This document shows, piece after piece, positions 1 to 6,747 of a stretch of 15,020 nucleotides of DNA (position 1 is its first letter; every line of letters begins with the position of its first letter). The position numbers were made by a program, and so were the translations under genes. The notes beneath the pieces were generated by a model, which worked only from the letters and a program-made list of their open reading frames with translations, was not told the origin of the DNA and did not search any database. This DNA is from DASVHS01 sp036390755 (GTDB taxonomy: Bacteria; Acidobacteriota; Thermoanaerobaculia; Gp7-AA8): assembly GCA_036390755.1 (NCBI GenBank), contig DASWBH010000209.1:1-15020 (forward strand), given 5' to 3'.

Positions 1-189
1 GACGACGAAAAGTCGCGGACTCCCGCCGTTGCCCTGACCGCATATGGCGGTCCTTTGCAGCGTCAGTTGGCCCTTTCTGCAGGCTTCGATGATTACGTGA
101 AGAAACCATTTGCACCGCAGGACCTCGTCCGCGCCGTGAAATCCGTTTCGCAGCGGCCGTGGCGCGAGGCGCCAGCGGTCCGGCCTTAG
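1..189 (+). CDS. Response-regulator receiver domain, 3' end of a truncated gene
   Basis: This is the C-terminal 62 residues of a protein whose start lies before the window; frame 1 is open from base 1 to a TAG at 187-189. The fragment matches the second half of a CheY-like receiver domain. It has ALTAYG, where the conserved Thr/Ser follows beta-4, then an alpha-4 segment, then AGFDDYVKKPF with the invariant Lys-Pro after beta-5, and a final alpha-5 helix (DLVRAVKSV). About twelve residues follow the domain, so the receiver is the last domain. The parent could be a hybrid histidine kinase, a chemotaxis-type fusion or a single-domain regulator; the phosphoacceptor Asp is outside the window. The next gene converges on it, so a link to the operon downstream is not indicated. 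Confidence 0.85.
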   Translation, partial: DDEKSRTPAVALTAYGGPLQRQLALSAGFDDYVKKPFAPQDLVRAVKSVSQRPWREAPAVRP

Positions 190-344
190 ACTCGCCGGCA
201 CAGCGAGATCCTCGGTATTCGCTCCTGCCTGCTTCTCTTGCGTCTGCGCCCTCGTGCGCATGCGCCGCCAGAACGGCCCCGAAGCCGACGAAGTCATCGG
301 TGCTTTTGCGAACGGTGACGAGACGGGCGAGGCGAGCACGGAGC

Positions 345-947
345 CTACGCCGATCCGGTTCGCTGCGATCGCAGTCGCGTGCGTTCGAACCAGCGGCCTG
401 ACTGCCATACGACGAGAACTGCCGTCACGAGCACGACGATGAGAAGCCATGCGAGGTGACGCACGACCTGCATGTACGCACCCAATGCGTTGAACGACGT
501 CCACTCGTCGTGAAGCTTGCCGTCGGTCACCCGCCAGATCGTGATGCCTCGCATTTCGACGCGCGTCCCGGTCGGCGGCAATCCACCGTACCCCCACTCG
601 GTGTGCGTCCCCCGAAACGTCCATAGCACCGTCACGTAGTCGCCCTCGGCGACCATCGCGTCAACGGTGATCTTCAGGTCGGGAAATGCCTTCACTTCAC
701 TCCGCGCATACGCCTGATCTTCGGCCAGCGAGAGCTGGCGGTGCAGCCCGTGATTGATGAAGTCTGGTGCGTAGATCTCTTCAGCGGCTTGCAACCGCTT
801 CTGATTGAAGATCTCGTCGAAGACACGACGAGCGACTGCCTTATTTCTCTCGATGGTCGCGAGATCTGCACGCGCCGTGGTGGCCAGCAGGCAGGAAGCA
901 AATCCGGTGATCAGCGCAATGACGGCCCTGGACCTGAGTTTCAACAT
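345..947 (-). CDS. SnoaL-like (ester cyclase family) protein with signal peptide and C-terminal membrane helix
   Basis: The 200-residue product begins with a Sec-type signal (hydrophobic residues 8-22, likely cleavage after ARA at 25-27). A SnoaL-like domain follows at about 34-160: the NQK/RLQAAEEIYAPDFINH start, AFPDLKITVDAMVAEGDYV in the middle, then GTHTEWGYGGLPPTGTRV and the DGKLHDEW strand. These are hallmarks of the NTF2-fold polyketide-cyclase/ester-cyclase group, whose members are mostly of unknown function. After the usual end of the domain, residues 163-181 form a very hydrophobic helix followed by a basic tail (RTRLRSQR). The protein should be held at the inner membrane with the domain in the periplasm. 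Most relatives known to me are soluble, so the anchor is unusual. No substrate can be named. The gene is divergent from the araC-type gene and is not part of the importer operon. Confidence 0.8.
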   Translation of the reverse strand: MLKLRSRAVIALITGFASCLLATTARADLATIERNKAVARRVFDEIFNQKRLQAAEEIYAPDFINHGLHRQLSLAEDQAYARSEVKAFPDLKITVDAMVAEGDYVTVLWTFRGTHTEWGYGGLPPTGTRVEMRGITIWRVTDGKLHDEWTSFNALGAYMQVVRHLAWLLIVVLVTAVLVVWQSGRWFERTRLRSQRTGSA

Positions 948-1005
948 CGCAGCCGAGTTCCGTCAGCGTATACGTCGCGCCTTCTCCACTGTTTCGCGTT
1001 TTGGA

Positions 1006-1026
1006 TCTCCGGACCGAAGCCGGAGA
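1006..1026 (-). other. Compact hairpin with UUCG-type loop
   Basis: TCTCCGG (1006-1012) pairs perfectly with CCGGAGA (1020-1026). Read on the minus strand the loop contains C-TTCG-G, the very stable UUCG tetraloop, with one bulged base. It would lie in the 5' leader of the SnoaL-like mRNA if transcription starts upstream of it. No T-run follows on either strand, so it is not a standard terminator. Confidence 0.45.
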
Positions 1027-1044
1027 AAGCTCGATACAGCCCAT

Positions 1045-1074
1045 GTTTGCGGCGCTCCGTAAGGCGGAGCAAAC
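1045..1074. other. Imperfect intergenic hairpin
   Basis: GCTCCG (1054-1059) and CGGAGC (1065-1070) form a 6-bp stem with a 5-base loop. GTTT (1045-1048) and AAAC (1071-1074) extend it beyond a five-base bulge on the left side. There is no T-tract. It may be a dispersed palindromic element or part of a leader; only one copy is visible in the window. Confidence 0.4.
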
Positions 1075-1206
1075 GAGCCGACTGGCCCTGCCGATCTCGC
1101 CGCTGCCGCCGACGATGGAAAGGAAGCGCTGGACCGGCGTCACGAGCGCGACTCCACGTTGCATTGCGCTTCGGCTGTGACACGCGCGAGCGGTGACTCG
1201 CGCCGT

Positions 1207-1234
1207 TTGATGCTCCTTCGAAGCTTCCTATCGT
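1207..1234 (+). promoter_or_regulatory. Predicted promoter of the regulator-importer operon
   Basis: TTGATG (1207-1212) and TATCGT (1229-1234) are separated by 16 bases, and both resemble sigma-70 boxes (4 of 6 each). The -10-like box ends six bases before the GTG at 1241, so transcription would begin at or next to the start codon. No Shine-Dalgarno sequence precedes that GTG, which fits a leaderless mRNA. This is a prediction from sequence only. Confidence 0.4.
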
Positions 1235-1240
1235 CATGAC

Positions 1241-2191
1241 GTGACGATCGACACGTTCGCCGAAGAGATTCGTCGCGCGGAATACATCAGCCGCTTCAAC
1301 AAAGTCATCGACTACGTCCAGGCGAATCTCTCCGCGCCGCTGAGTCTCGACACTCTCGCTTCACAGGCGTGCTTCTCGCCCTATCACTTCCATCGTCTCT
1401 TCCACGCATGGATGGGAGAGACGGCGCACGACTTCATCCTTCGCCTCCGCCTCGAGCGCGCTGCCGTGCACCTGACGTACGACGCGCACAAATCGATCAC
1501 GGAGATCGCACTCGAATGCGGTTTTGCTTCGTCTTCGGCGTTCGCGCGCGCGTTCAAGTCGCTTCACCGCATCTCTGCGAGCGAGTGGAGAGCGAAGCGC
1601 AAGATTTGTAAAACGGATCGCAAGAAAGGCGAAGAACTCGCCGCCCCGTCGCTCCGATATTCCACATCAGAAATTGGCCTCGGACCGTTCCGGGAGCAGA
1701 CCGTGGAACTCAGAGTCGACGTCAAGCACTTCGAACCGATGCATGTGGCTTACGTCCGCCACATGGGCCCCTTCCAGCAGAACGCAAAACTGTTCGAGCA
1801 CCTGTTCGGCCGTCTGGCGCGATGGGCCGGACCACGCGGCCTGATGGGAACACCGTTCAGCCGCGTGCTCAGCGTCCATCACGACAATCCGGACATCACC
1901 GATCCCCATCGGCTCCGGCTCGACGCGGCGGTGGCCGTCCCGGAAGACACGAGAGTCAGCGGCGAGATCGGCAAGCAGCGCCTCGAAGGCGGTGCCTACG
2001 CGGTCGCGAAAGTCCGCATCCGGCCGAATCAGTACACCGAGACGTGGGACGCGCTGATGGCCGGATGGCTGCCCGGCAGCGGCTATCAACCTGACGATCG
2101 CCCGTGCCTCGAAATCTACCTGAACGACCCGAAGTCCGATCCGGAAGGGATGCACGAGGTCGAGATCTGCCTCGCGGTGAAGCCGCTATGA
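1241..2191 (+). CDS. AraC-family regulator with GyrI-like effector-binding domain
   Basis: The 316-residue protein has an AraC/XylS double helix-turn-helix at about residues 17-119: LSLDTLASQACFSPYHFHRLF for the first helix-turn-helix, SITEIALECGFASSSAFARAF for the second. A GyrI/SbmC-like small-molecule-binding domain follows at about 157-316, starting VELRVDVKHFEPMHVAYVRHMGPF. The arrangement is that of Rob and similar two-domain regulators, in which the C-terminal domain senses a ligand. GTG at 1241 is chosen because family similarity begins soon after it and a -10-like box lies just upstream. Its TGA overlaps the ATG of the ABC ATPase gene (ATGA), so it heads the transport and catabolic operon and probably regulates it, and itself, in response to the imported compound or a breakdown product. 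The ligand is unknown. Confidence 0.9.
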   Translation: MTIDTFAEEIRRAEYISRFNKVIDYVQANLSAPLSLDTLASQACFSPYHFHRLFHAWMGETAHDFILRLRLERAAVHLTYDAHKSITEIALECGFASSSAFARAFKSLHRISASEWRAKRKICKTDRKKGEELAAPSLRYSTSEIGLGPFREQTVELRVDVKHFEPMHVAYVRHMGPFQQNAKLFEHLFGRLARWAGPRGLMGTPFSRVLSVHHDNPDITDPHRLRLDAAVAVPEDTRVSGEIGKQRLEGGAYAVAKVRIRPNQYTETWDALMAGWLPGSGYQPDDRPCLEIYLNDPKSDPEGMHEVEICLAVKPL

Positions 2192-3717
2192 ACGCGCCGG
2201 TCGTCGAAGTCCGCTCCGTCTCGAAACGCTTCGGCCGCGTGCAGGCAAACGACAACGTCGACCTCACGCTCTCCGCCGGTGAGGTCCACGCGCTGCTCGG
2301 CGAGAACGGCGCCGGAAAGAGCACGCTGGCGAAAATTCTGTACGGCTACACGCGCCCCGACGGCGGAGAGATTCTGCTTGGCGGAGCACGCGTCGAACTG
2401 CACTCGCCGCGCGATGCCCGGGCCCACCGCATCGGCATGGTCTTTCAGAACTTCATGCTGATTCCGGCGCTCAGCGTCCTGGAGAACATCGCGCTGTTCC
2501 TGAGCGACCTGCCGGCGATCATCCATCCGCGCGACGTCGAGAAAAGGATTCGCGAATTCGGTGAACGGTTCGGCCTCGTCGTCGATGCGCACGCACCGGT
2601 CCGGCAGCTTTCCGTCGGCGACAGGCAGAAGGTCGAGATCCTCAAGCTCCTGCTCGCCGACGCGCGCGTTCTCCTTTTCGACGAGCCGACGAAAGTCCTC
2701 GCGCCGCACGAAGCAGAAGCGCTCTTCTGTGTGTTCGACGCGCTGAAAGCGGACGGCTACGCCATCCTCTTCATCACGCACAAGCTGCGCGAGGTGATCC
2801 GCTGCGCCGATCGCATCACGGTCATGCGACAGGGCCGCGTGACCGCGACCTTCGAGAAGCGCGACGCCGATGTCGACACGCTCGTCGAGAAGATGTTCGG
2901 CAGCGCTTCTCATGGCGCCGTCATCGCGCCACCCGGCCCCCAGATTCCTCGCTACGCTCGGAATGACATCCTCGAGCTGCGCAACGTCAGCGCGAACGCG
3001 ACCGGCAGTGAAACGACGCTGCGCGATCTCAATCTGAACGTCCACGCCGGCGAGATCGTCGGCGTGGCAGGCGTTTCCGGCAGCGGACAGAAAGAGCTCG
3101 GCGACCTGATCCTCGGCATGCGGCCACTGGCCAGGGGAACGAAGTTGTTTTGTGGCGAGGACGCATCCTCGTGGTCGATCGCGCGGCTCCGCGAGAACGG
3201 CGTCGCATTCATCCCCGAGGATCCGCTGGGCATGGCCGCGGTCGCCGGTATGCCGGTACGCGAGAACCTGTCGCTCGGAACCGGGAGCCGATACCACCAT
3301 CACCTCGACATCGACTGGCGAGCGCTCGAGTCAGCGATGACTGCGTCGTTCACTGCGCTCGAATTCCCGATGCCGCCGCTGGACCGCTCCGTCGCGACGC
3401 TCTCCGGCGGCAACGTGCAGCGCGCCGTTATCGCGCGCGAAATGGCACATTCGCCAAAGCTGATCGTGGCGCTTTATCCGACGCGCGGCCTCGATGTGCG
3501 AAGCGCCGCGTCGGTGCGCGAGCTTCTGCGGCGCGCCTGCGATCGCGGCAGCGGCGTACTGCTCATCTCCGAGGATCTGGACGAGCTGGCAGAGGTCGCG
3601 GATCGCGTGCTGGTGATGTTCGCCGGATCGATCGCGGGCGAGTTCGCGCGCGCGCGCTGGACCGCGGATGAAGTCGGTCACCTCATGACGGGGTCGACGG
3701 AGGTTCACCTTGTCTGA
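2188..3717 (+). CDS. BMP-type ABC importer, double ATP-binding protein
   Basis: This 509-residue ATPase energises uptake of a nucleoside-, nucleobase- or sugar-like substrate. It has two nucleotide-binding domains. NBD1 has Walker A GENGAGKST (38-46, Lys44), Q-loop Gln87, signature LSVGD (141-145), Walker B LLFDEP (162-167) and switch His198. NBD2 (from about 261) has the degenerate Walker A GVSGSGQKE, signature LSGGN (405-409) and ALYPTRGLDV, where the catalytic Glu is missing; this degeneracy is normal for the class. The ATG at 2188 is used because it overlaps the araC stop and begins directly with the NBD1 strand; the in-frame ATG at 2104 would add 28 residues copied from another gene's frame. 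Residues 251-260, in the linker between the domains, come from an inserted repeat (2940-2968). The permease gene overlaps the 3' end by 8 bases. Confidence 0.95.
   Translation: MNAPVVEVRSVSKRFGRVQANDNVDLTLSAGEVHALLGENGAGKSTLAKILYGYTRPDGGEILLGGARVELHSPRDARAHRIGMVFQNFMLIPALSVLENIALFLSDLPAIIHPRDVEKRIREFGERFGLVVDAHAPVRQLSVGDRQKVEILKLLLADARVLLFDEPTKVLAPHEAEALFCVFDALKADGYAILFITHKLREVIRCADRITVMRQGRVTATFEKRDADVDTLVEKMFGSASHGAVIAPPGPQIPRYARNDILELRNVSANATGSETTLRDLNLNVHAGEIVGVAGVSGSGQKELGDLILGMRPLARGTKLFCGEDASSWSIARLRENGVAFIPEDPLGMAAVAGMPVRENLSLGTGSRYHHHLDIDWRALESAMTASFTALEFPMPPLDRSVATLSGGNVQRAVIAREMAHSPKLIVALYPTRGLDVRSAASVRELLRRACDRGSGVLLISEDLDELAEVADRVLVMFAGSIAGEFARARWTADEVGHLMTGSTEVHLV
2940..2968. 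repeat. Short palindromic repeat inserted in frame in the ATPase linker
   Basis: The segment resembles a small dispersed repeat that I recall from many GC-rich bacterial genomes, where it is read as IPRYARND on one strand and as IPSVARNL on the other; here both readings occur (QIPRYARND on plus, VIPSVARNL on minus). It contains ATTCC (2944-2948) and GGAAT (2960-2964) as a 5-bp stem, with GA/GA mismatches and an inner GC pair. It falls exactly between the two nucleotide-binding domains and keeps the frame. Only one copy is in the window, so its repeat nature rests on recall. Confidence 0.6.
3699..3703 (+). promoter_or_regulatory. Ribosome binding site that supports a TTG start
   Basis: GGAGG sits six bases before TTG at 3710, inside the end of the ATPase gene. 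It is the main reason for accepting this rare start codon for the first permease. Confidence 0.7.
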
Positions 3718-4732
3718 GGCAACGCTCCCACGTCTGACCGTGCGCTACAGCGCGATCGGCGGCGCGGCACTGGCGATGTTCGCGTTGATCCTGCTCGTCG
3801 CCGGCAAAGATCCGCTCAAGGCGTACATCGACACGTTCCACTACACGCTCGCGAACGCATACGGGTTTTCCGAGTTGCTCGTGCGCATGACGCCGCTGCT
3901 GCTCGCGGCGGTCGCGGTCGCGCTTCCGGCGCGGCTCGGCCTCATCAACGTCGGCGGCGAAGGGCAGCTCTACATGGGAGCGTTCGCGGCATCGGCGGCA
4001 GCGTTCGCGATGCCGCAGGCGCCGGCCTGGATTCTTCTGCCGTTCGTCGCACTGGCCGGATTCGCCGGCGGCGCGCTGTGGGCTGCGGTTCCGGGCGTGC
4101 TGCGCGCGGCGCATCTGGTCAACGAAACGATCTCGACCCTGCTCCTGAACTACGTCGCGCCGCTCGTCGTCAGCTATTTCGTATTCGGCCCGTGGCGCTC
4201 GACCGAATCCTCCGCATATCCGCAATCCTCGCAGTTTCCCGAGGCAGCGCTCCTGCCGTCGTATTTCAATACGCGCATTCACGCGGGACTCTTCATCGCC
4301 ATCGTCGCGCTGATCCTCTACTGGCTTCTCGTGGAAAAGACGCGCTGGGGCATTGACATGCGCGCGATTGGCGGCAACGCCGAGGCAGCGAAGCGGCTGG
4401 GCATTCCGGTGTCGCGGTGGATCGTCATCGCGCTTGCGGCCGGCGGCGGATTCGCCGGCCTCGCCGGAATGGGCGAAGCGATGGGCATTGCCGGGCGGCT
4501 GCGGCAAGGCCTGTCGCCCGGCTATGGCTTCACGGGATTCCTGATCGCGTGGCTCGCCGGCGGACGGCCGCTCGCGATTCTGTTCATGGCGTTCCTGTTC
4601 GCCGTCATCACATCAGCCGGCGACACGCTGCAGATTACGCAAGGTGTGCCGTATGCGGTCGTGAACATCCTGCTGGCGATGATTCTCTTCATCGTGCTTG
4701 CGCGGCAGTCGGCGCGAAGGGGTGCGAAATGA
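3710..4732 (+). CDS. BMP-type ABC importer permease 1
   Basis: This 340-residue inner-membrane permease belongs to the group that pairs with BMP-family binding proteins (the larger of the two permeases, COG4603-like). A single hydrophobic segment (residues 11-28) is followed by the conserved LGLINVGGEGQLYMGA stretch (about 80-95), VNETISTLLLNYVA (about 138-151), and the cytoplasmic coupling loop RAIGGNAEAAKRLGI near residues 218-232, which contacts the ATPase. About eight to ten membrane segments can be counted. The start is TTG at 3710, backed by GGAGG at good spacing; it overlaps the ATPase gene by 8 bases. Its stop overlaps the start of the second permease (ATGA), so translation is probably coupled. 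With its partner it forms the channel for the substrate brought by the binding protein encoded at 5669. Confidence 0.93.
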   Translation: MSEATLPRLTVRYSAIGGAALAMFALILLVAGKDPLKAYIDTFHYTLANAYGFSELLVRMTPLLLAAVAVALPARLGLINVGGEGQLYMGAFAASAAAFAMPQAPAWILLPFVALAGFAGGALWAAVPGVLRAAHLVNETISTLLLNYVAPLVVSYFVFGPWRSTESSAYPQSSQFPEAALLPSYFNTRIHAGLFIAIVALILYWLLVEKTRWGIDMRAIGGNAEAAKRLGIPVSRWIVIALAAGGGFAGLAGMGEAMGIAGRLRQGLSPGYGFTGFLIAWLAGGRPLAILFMAFLFAVITSAGDTLQITQGVPYAVVNILLAMILFIVLARQSARRGAK

Positions 4733-5649
4733 CGACACCGCTGCTGCTCGGACTCATCGCGGGCGCGATTCTTTCCGGCACGTCGCTCCTCTACGCCACG
4801 CTCGGCGAGACGATCGTCGAGCGCTCCGGCATCGTGAACCTCGGGCTCGAAGGCGTGCTGCTCATCGGCGCGTCGACCGGCTTCGCAGTCACCGCTGCAA
4901 CCGGCAATGCGTGGATCGGACTCGGCGCCGCGGCGATCGCGGGTGCACTTGCCAATCTTTTGTTCGGCTGGCTTGTGGTCTCGCGCAAAGCGAATCAGCC
5001 AGCGAGCGGCCTCGCGCTCATGTTCTTCGGCTTCGGCGCGAGCGCGCTCATCGGATCGCGATTCATCGGCGCGATCATCGATGGCCTGCCGAAGTGGCGT
5101 CCGTCATGGCTCGCCGACCTGCGCTGGGTGAAGTCGACGACGCTGTTCAACTACGACCTGCTCACGTGGGTCGCGATCCCCGTCGCGATCGCGGCGTGGT
5201 GGGCGCTCTTCCGGACGCGATGGGGCCTCGGCGTGCGGGCCGTCGGAGAGAGTCCGGTAGCCGCGTACGCCGCAGGACGGAACCCGGCGTTGCTGCAGTA
5301 CCAGGCGCTCGCGATCGGCGGACTGCTGGCCGGCGTTGCCGGTGCGCATTTGTCCGTATCTCTGACGAACACGTGGGCCGAGCACATGACCGCCGGTCGC
5401 GGGTTCATCGTCATCGCACTCGTCATCTTCGCGAAATGGAATCCGCTCCGCGCGATCGCCGGCGCACTGCTGTTCGGAGGAGCGGAAGCGCTGCAGCTGC
5501 AGATTCAGGCGCGCGGGTCGCTCATCTCGCCGTTCATCCTCGAGATGTCGCCGTACATCCTGACGCTGCTGATTCTTCTCCTCTGGGGTGGTTCGCGGCG
5601 TCTCGCCGCACCGGCGTACCTCGGCCGAACCGCCTACGCAATGGAATGA
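4729..5649 (+). CDS. BMP-type ABC importer permease 2
   Basis: This 306-residue permease is the smaller partner of the heterodimer (COG1079-like). Conserved landmarks are the N-terminal TSLLYATLGETIVERSGIVN (family form LGE..ERSGVVNLGLEG), LGLEGVLLIGA, the loop FRTRWGLGVRAVGESPVAAYAAG that docks on the ATPase, and the late GRGFIVIALVIFAKWNPLRA motif. Eight or so hydrophobic segments are visible. I choose ATG at 4729, which overlaps the stop of permease 1 by four bases; an upstream in-frame start would only add a shadow of the preceding gene. The C-terminal tail is short and polar. The binding-protein gene begins 19 bases downstream, after a clear ribosome site. Confidence 0.93.
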   Translation: MTTPLLLGLIAGAILSGTSLLYATLGETIVERSGIVNLGLEGVLLIGASTGFAVTAATGNAWIGLGAAAIAGALANLLFGWLVVSRKANQPASGLALMFFGFGASALIGSRFIGAIIDGLPKWRPSWLADLRWVKSTTLFNYDLLTWVAIPVAIAAWWALFRTRWGLGVRAVGESPVAAYAAGRNPALLQYQALAIGGLLAGVAGAHLSVSLTNTWAEHMTAGRGFIVIALVIFAKWNPLRAIAGALLFGGAEALQLQIQARGSLISPFILEMSPYILTLLILLLWGGSRRLAAPAYLGRTAYAME

Positions 5650-5656
5650 CTCGATT

Positions 5657-5661
5657 GGAGG
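5657..5661 (+). promoter_or_regulatory. Ribosome binding site deciding the GTG start of the binding protein
   Basis: GGAGG lies seven bases before GTG at 5669. It selects this GTG, which opens a good signal peptide, over the much longer in-frame extension that begins inside the permease gene. Confidence 0.75.
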
Positions 5662-5668
5662 TCAATTC

Positions 5669-6745
5669 GTGAAACACAAACTCGGGATCGTCATCACAGC
5701 GGTGATCGTCGCCGTCTTCCTCGTAGTCGCGCCGGTCGACGCGCAACAGACGCGGCTCATCATCGGCGCTGTCTATGTCGGCTCGATCAATGATTTCGGC
5801 TACAACGCGTCGTTCCATCAGGCGCTCACGCAAGTCGCCAAAGACATCCCAGGCGTGAAGCTGGTCGAAGTCGAGAACGTGCCGGAGACCGGCGAGTCCG
5901 AACGTGTCATGGAAGGCATGATCCAGCAGGGCGCGAAGCTGATCTTCCCCACGAGCTTCGGCTACAACGACTCGGCGCGCAAAGTGGCGAAGCGCCACAA
6001 AGACGTCTCGTTCGCGTTCGCCGGAGACGGCGCCACGATGAGGAACTTCGGCGTCTTCTTCGGACAGACGCAGGCGGCGATGTATCCGATGGGCGTCGGC
6101 GCCGGAAAGATGACGAAGACGAACAAGCTCGGATTCGTCATCGGAATGCCGATCGGCTATGCGCTCGGCAACGTGAACGCGTTCCAGCTCGGAGCGCGGT
6201 CAGTCAATCCGAAAGTGAAGACCGTTGTTGTCGTGACGGGCGGATGGGCGGACAAAGCGAAAGAGGCGGCGGCCGCGAATGCGCTGCTCGATCAGGGCTG
6301 CGACGTCGTGGCGATGCATGTCGACTCGCCCGCCACGGTGATTCAGACCGTCGAGGCCCGCGGCGCAATGTCGATCGGCTTCCAGTCGGTCGACGCGCGA
6401 GCGCTCGCGCCGAAAGGGTGGATCACCGGCATCGGCTTCACCTGGACGCCGTACTTCAAACAGTTGGCGAACGATGTCATCGCGGGACGTTTCCGCGGTG
6501 AGGCCGTCTACAAGGGACTCGGCCAGATGGTCGCGATCGCGCCGTTCGGCGCGTCCGTGCCGGCCGACGTGCAGCAGGCCGTGAATCAGGCGGCGACGAA
6601 AGTCGCGCAGGGCTTCAACCCGTTCACCGGCCCGCTCACCGACAACCGCGGATCGCTCGTGCTGCCTCCCGGAGCAACCGTCGGCTCCGATCAGATGGGC
6701 AACATGAGCTGGTACGTCGACGGAGTCGTCGGAAAGGTGCGGTAG
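5669..6745 (+). CDS. BMP-family periplasmic substrate-binding protein of the ABC importer
   Basis: The 358-residue protein is the periplasmic receptor of the importer. Residues 1-25 are a Sec signal peptide ending VDA before QQTRL; there is no lipobox Cys, so it should be soluble in the periplasm, unlike the lipoproteins of Gram-positive relatives. The mature part is a Bmp/PnrA-like fold: GAVYVGSINDFGYNASFHQAL at the start, VENVPETGESERV, LIFPTSFGYNDSARKVAK and DVSFAFAGDG. The ENVPE and TSFGY landmarks recall a subgroup with a Brucella member crystallised with adenine, which makes a purine-like ligand plausible but unproven. It follows permease 2 by 19 bases and precedes allG by 2 bases. Placement of the receptor directly before the carbamoyltransferase genes ties transport to catabolism. 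Confidence 0.93.
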   Translation: MKHKLGIVITAVIVAVFLVVAPVDAQQTRLIIGAVYVGSINDFGYNASFHQALTQVAKDIPGVKLVEVENVPETGESERVMEGMIQQGAKLIFPTSFGYNDSARKVAKRHKDVSFAFAGDGATMRNFGVFFGQTQAAMYPMGVGAGKMTKTNKLGFVIGMPIGYALGNVNAFQLGARSVNPKVKTVVVVTGGWADKAKEAAAANALLDQGCDVVAMHVDSPATVIQTVEARGAMSIGFQSVDARALAPKGWITGIGFTWTPYFKQLANDVIAGRFRGEAVYKGLGQMVAIAPFGASVPADVQQAVNQAATKVAQGFNPFTGPLTDNRGSLVLPPGATVGSDQMGNMSWYVDGVVGKVR

Positions 6746-6747
6746 CC

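Larger units (their letters stand above)
948..1240. other. Divergent intergenic region, no convincing gene
   Basis: This 293-base spacer separates the SnoaL-like gene (minus) from the araC-type gene (plus). Open frames exist on both strands, but none has a ribosome site, a family motif or a sensible composition. The region holds two hairpins (1006-1026 and 1045-1074) and a likely promoter at its right edge (1207-1234). A weak TATACG-like hexamer about 20 bases before the SnoaL start (minus strand, near 964-969) could be its -10, but I see no good -35 for it. The spacer may include a decayed gene or a structured leader for the minus-strand gene. Confidence 0.5.

Noticed and set aside
190..344. 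A terminator or small gene between the receiver-domain gene and the SnoaL-like gene
   Set aside because: No stem with a T-run was seen, and the open frames there have no ribosome site or recognisable content.
841..1164. A minus-strand frame in the divergent spacer ending in a stretch like TYTLTELG, reminiscent of winged-helix regulators
   Set aside because: The likeness is a few residues only, it runs into the SnoaL-like gene in another frame and has no helix-turn-helix or ribosome site.
2116..3303. A 395-codon open frame on the minus strand opposite the ABC ATPase gene
   Set aside because: It is a mirror of a well-supported ATPase; its only recognisable piece (VIPSVARNL) comes from the repeat at 2940-2968.
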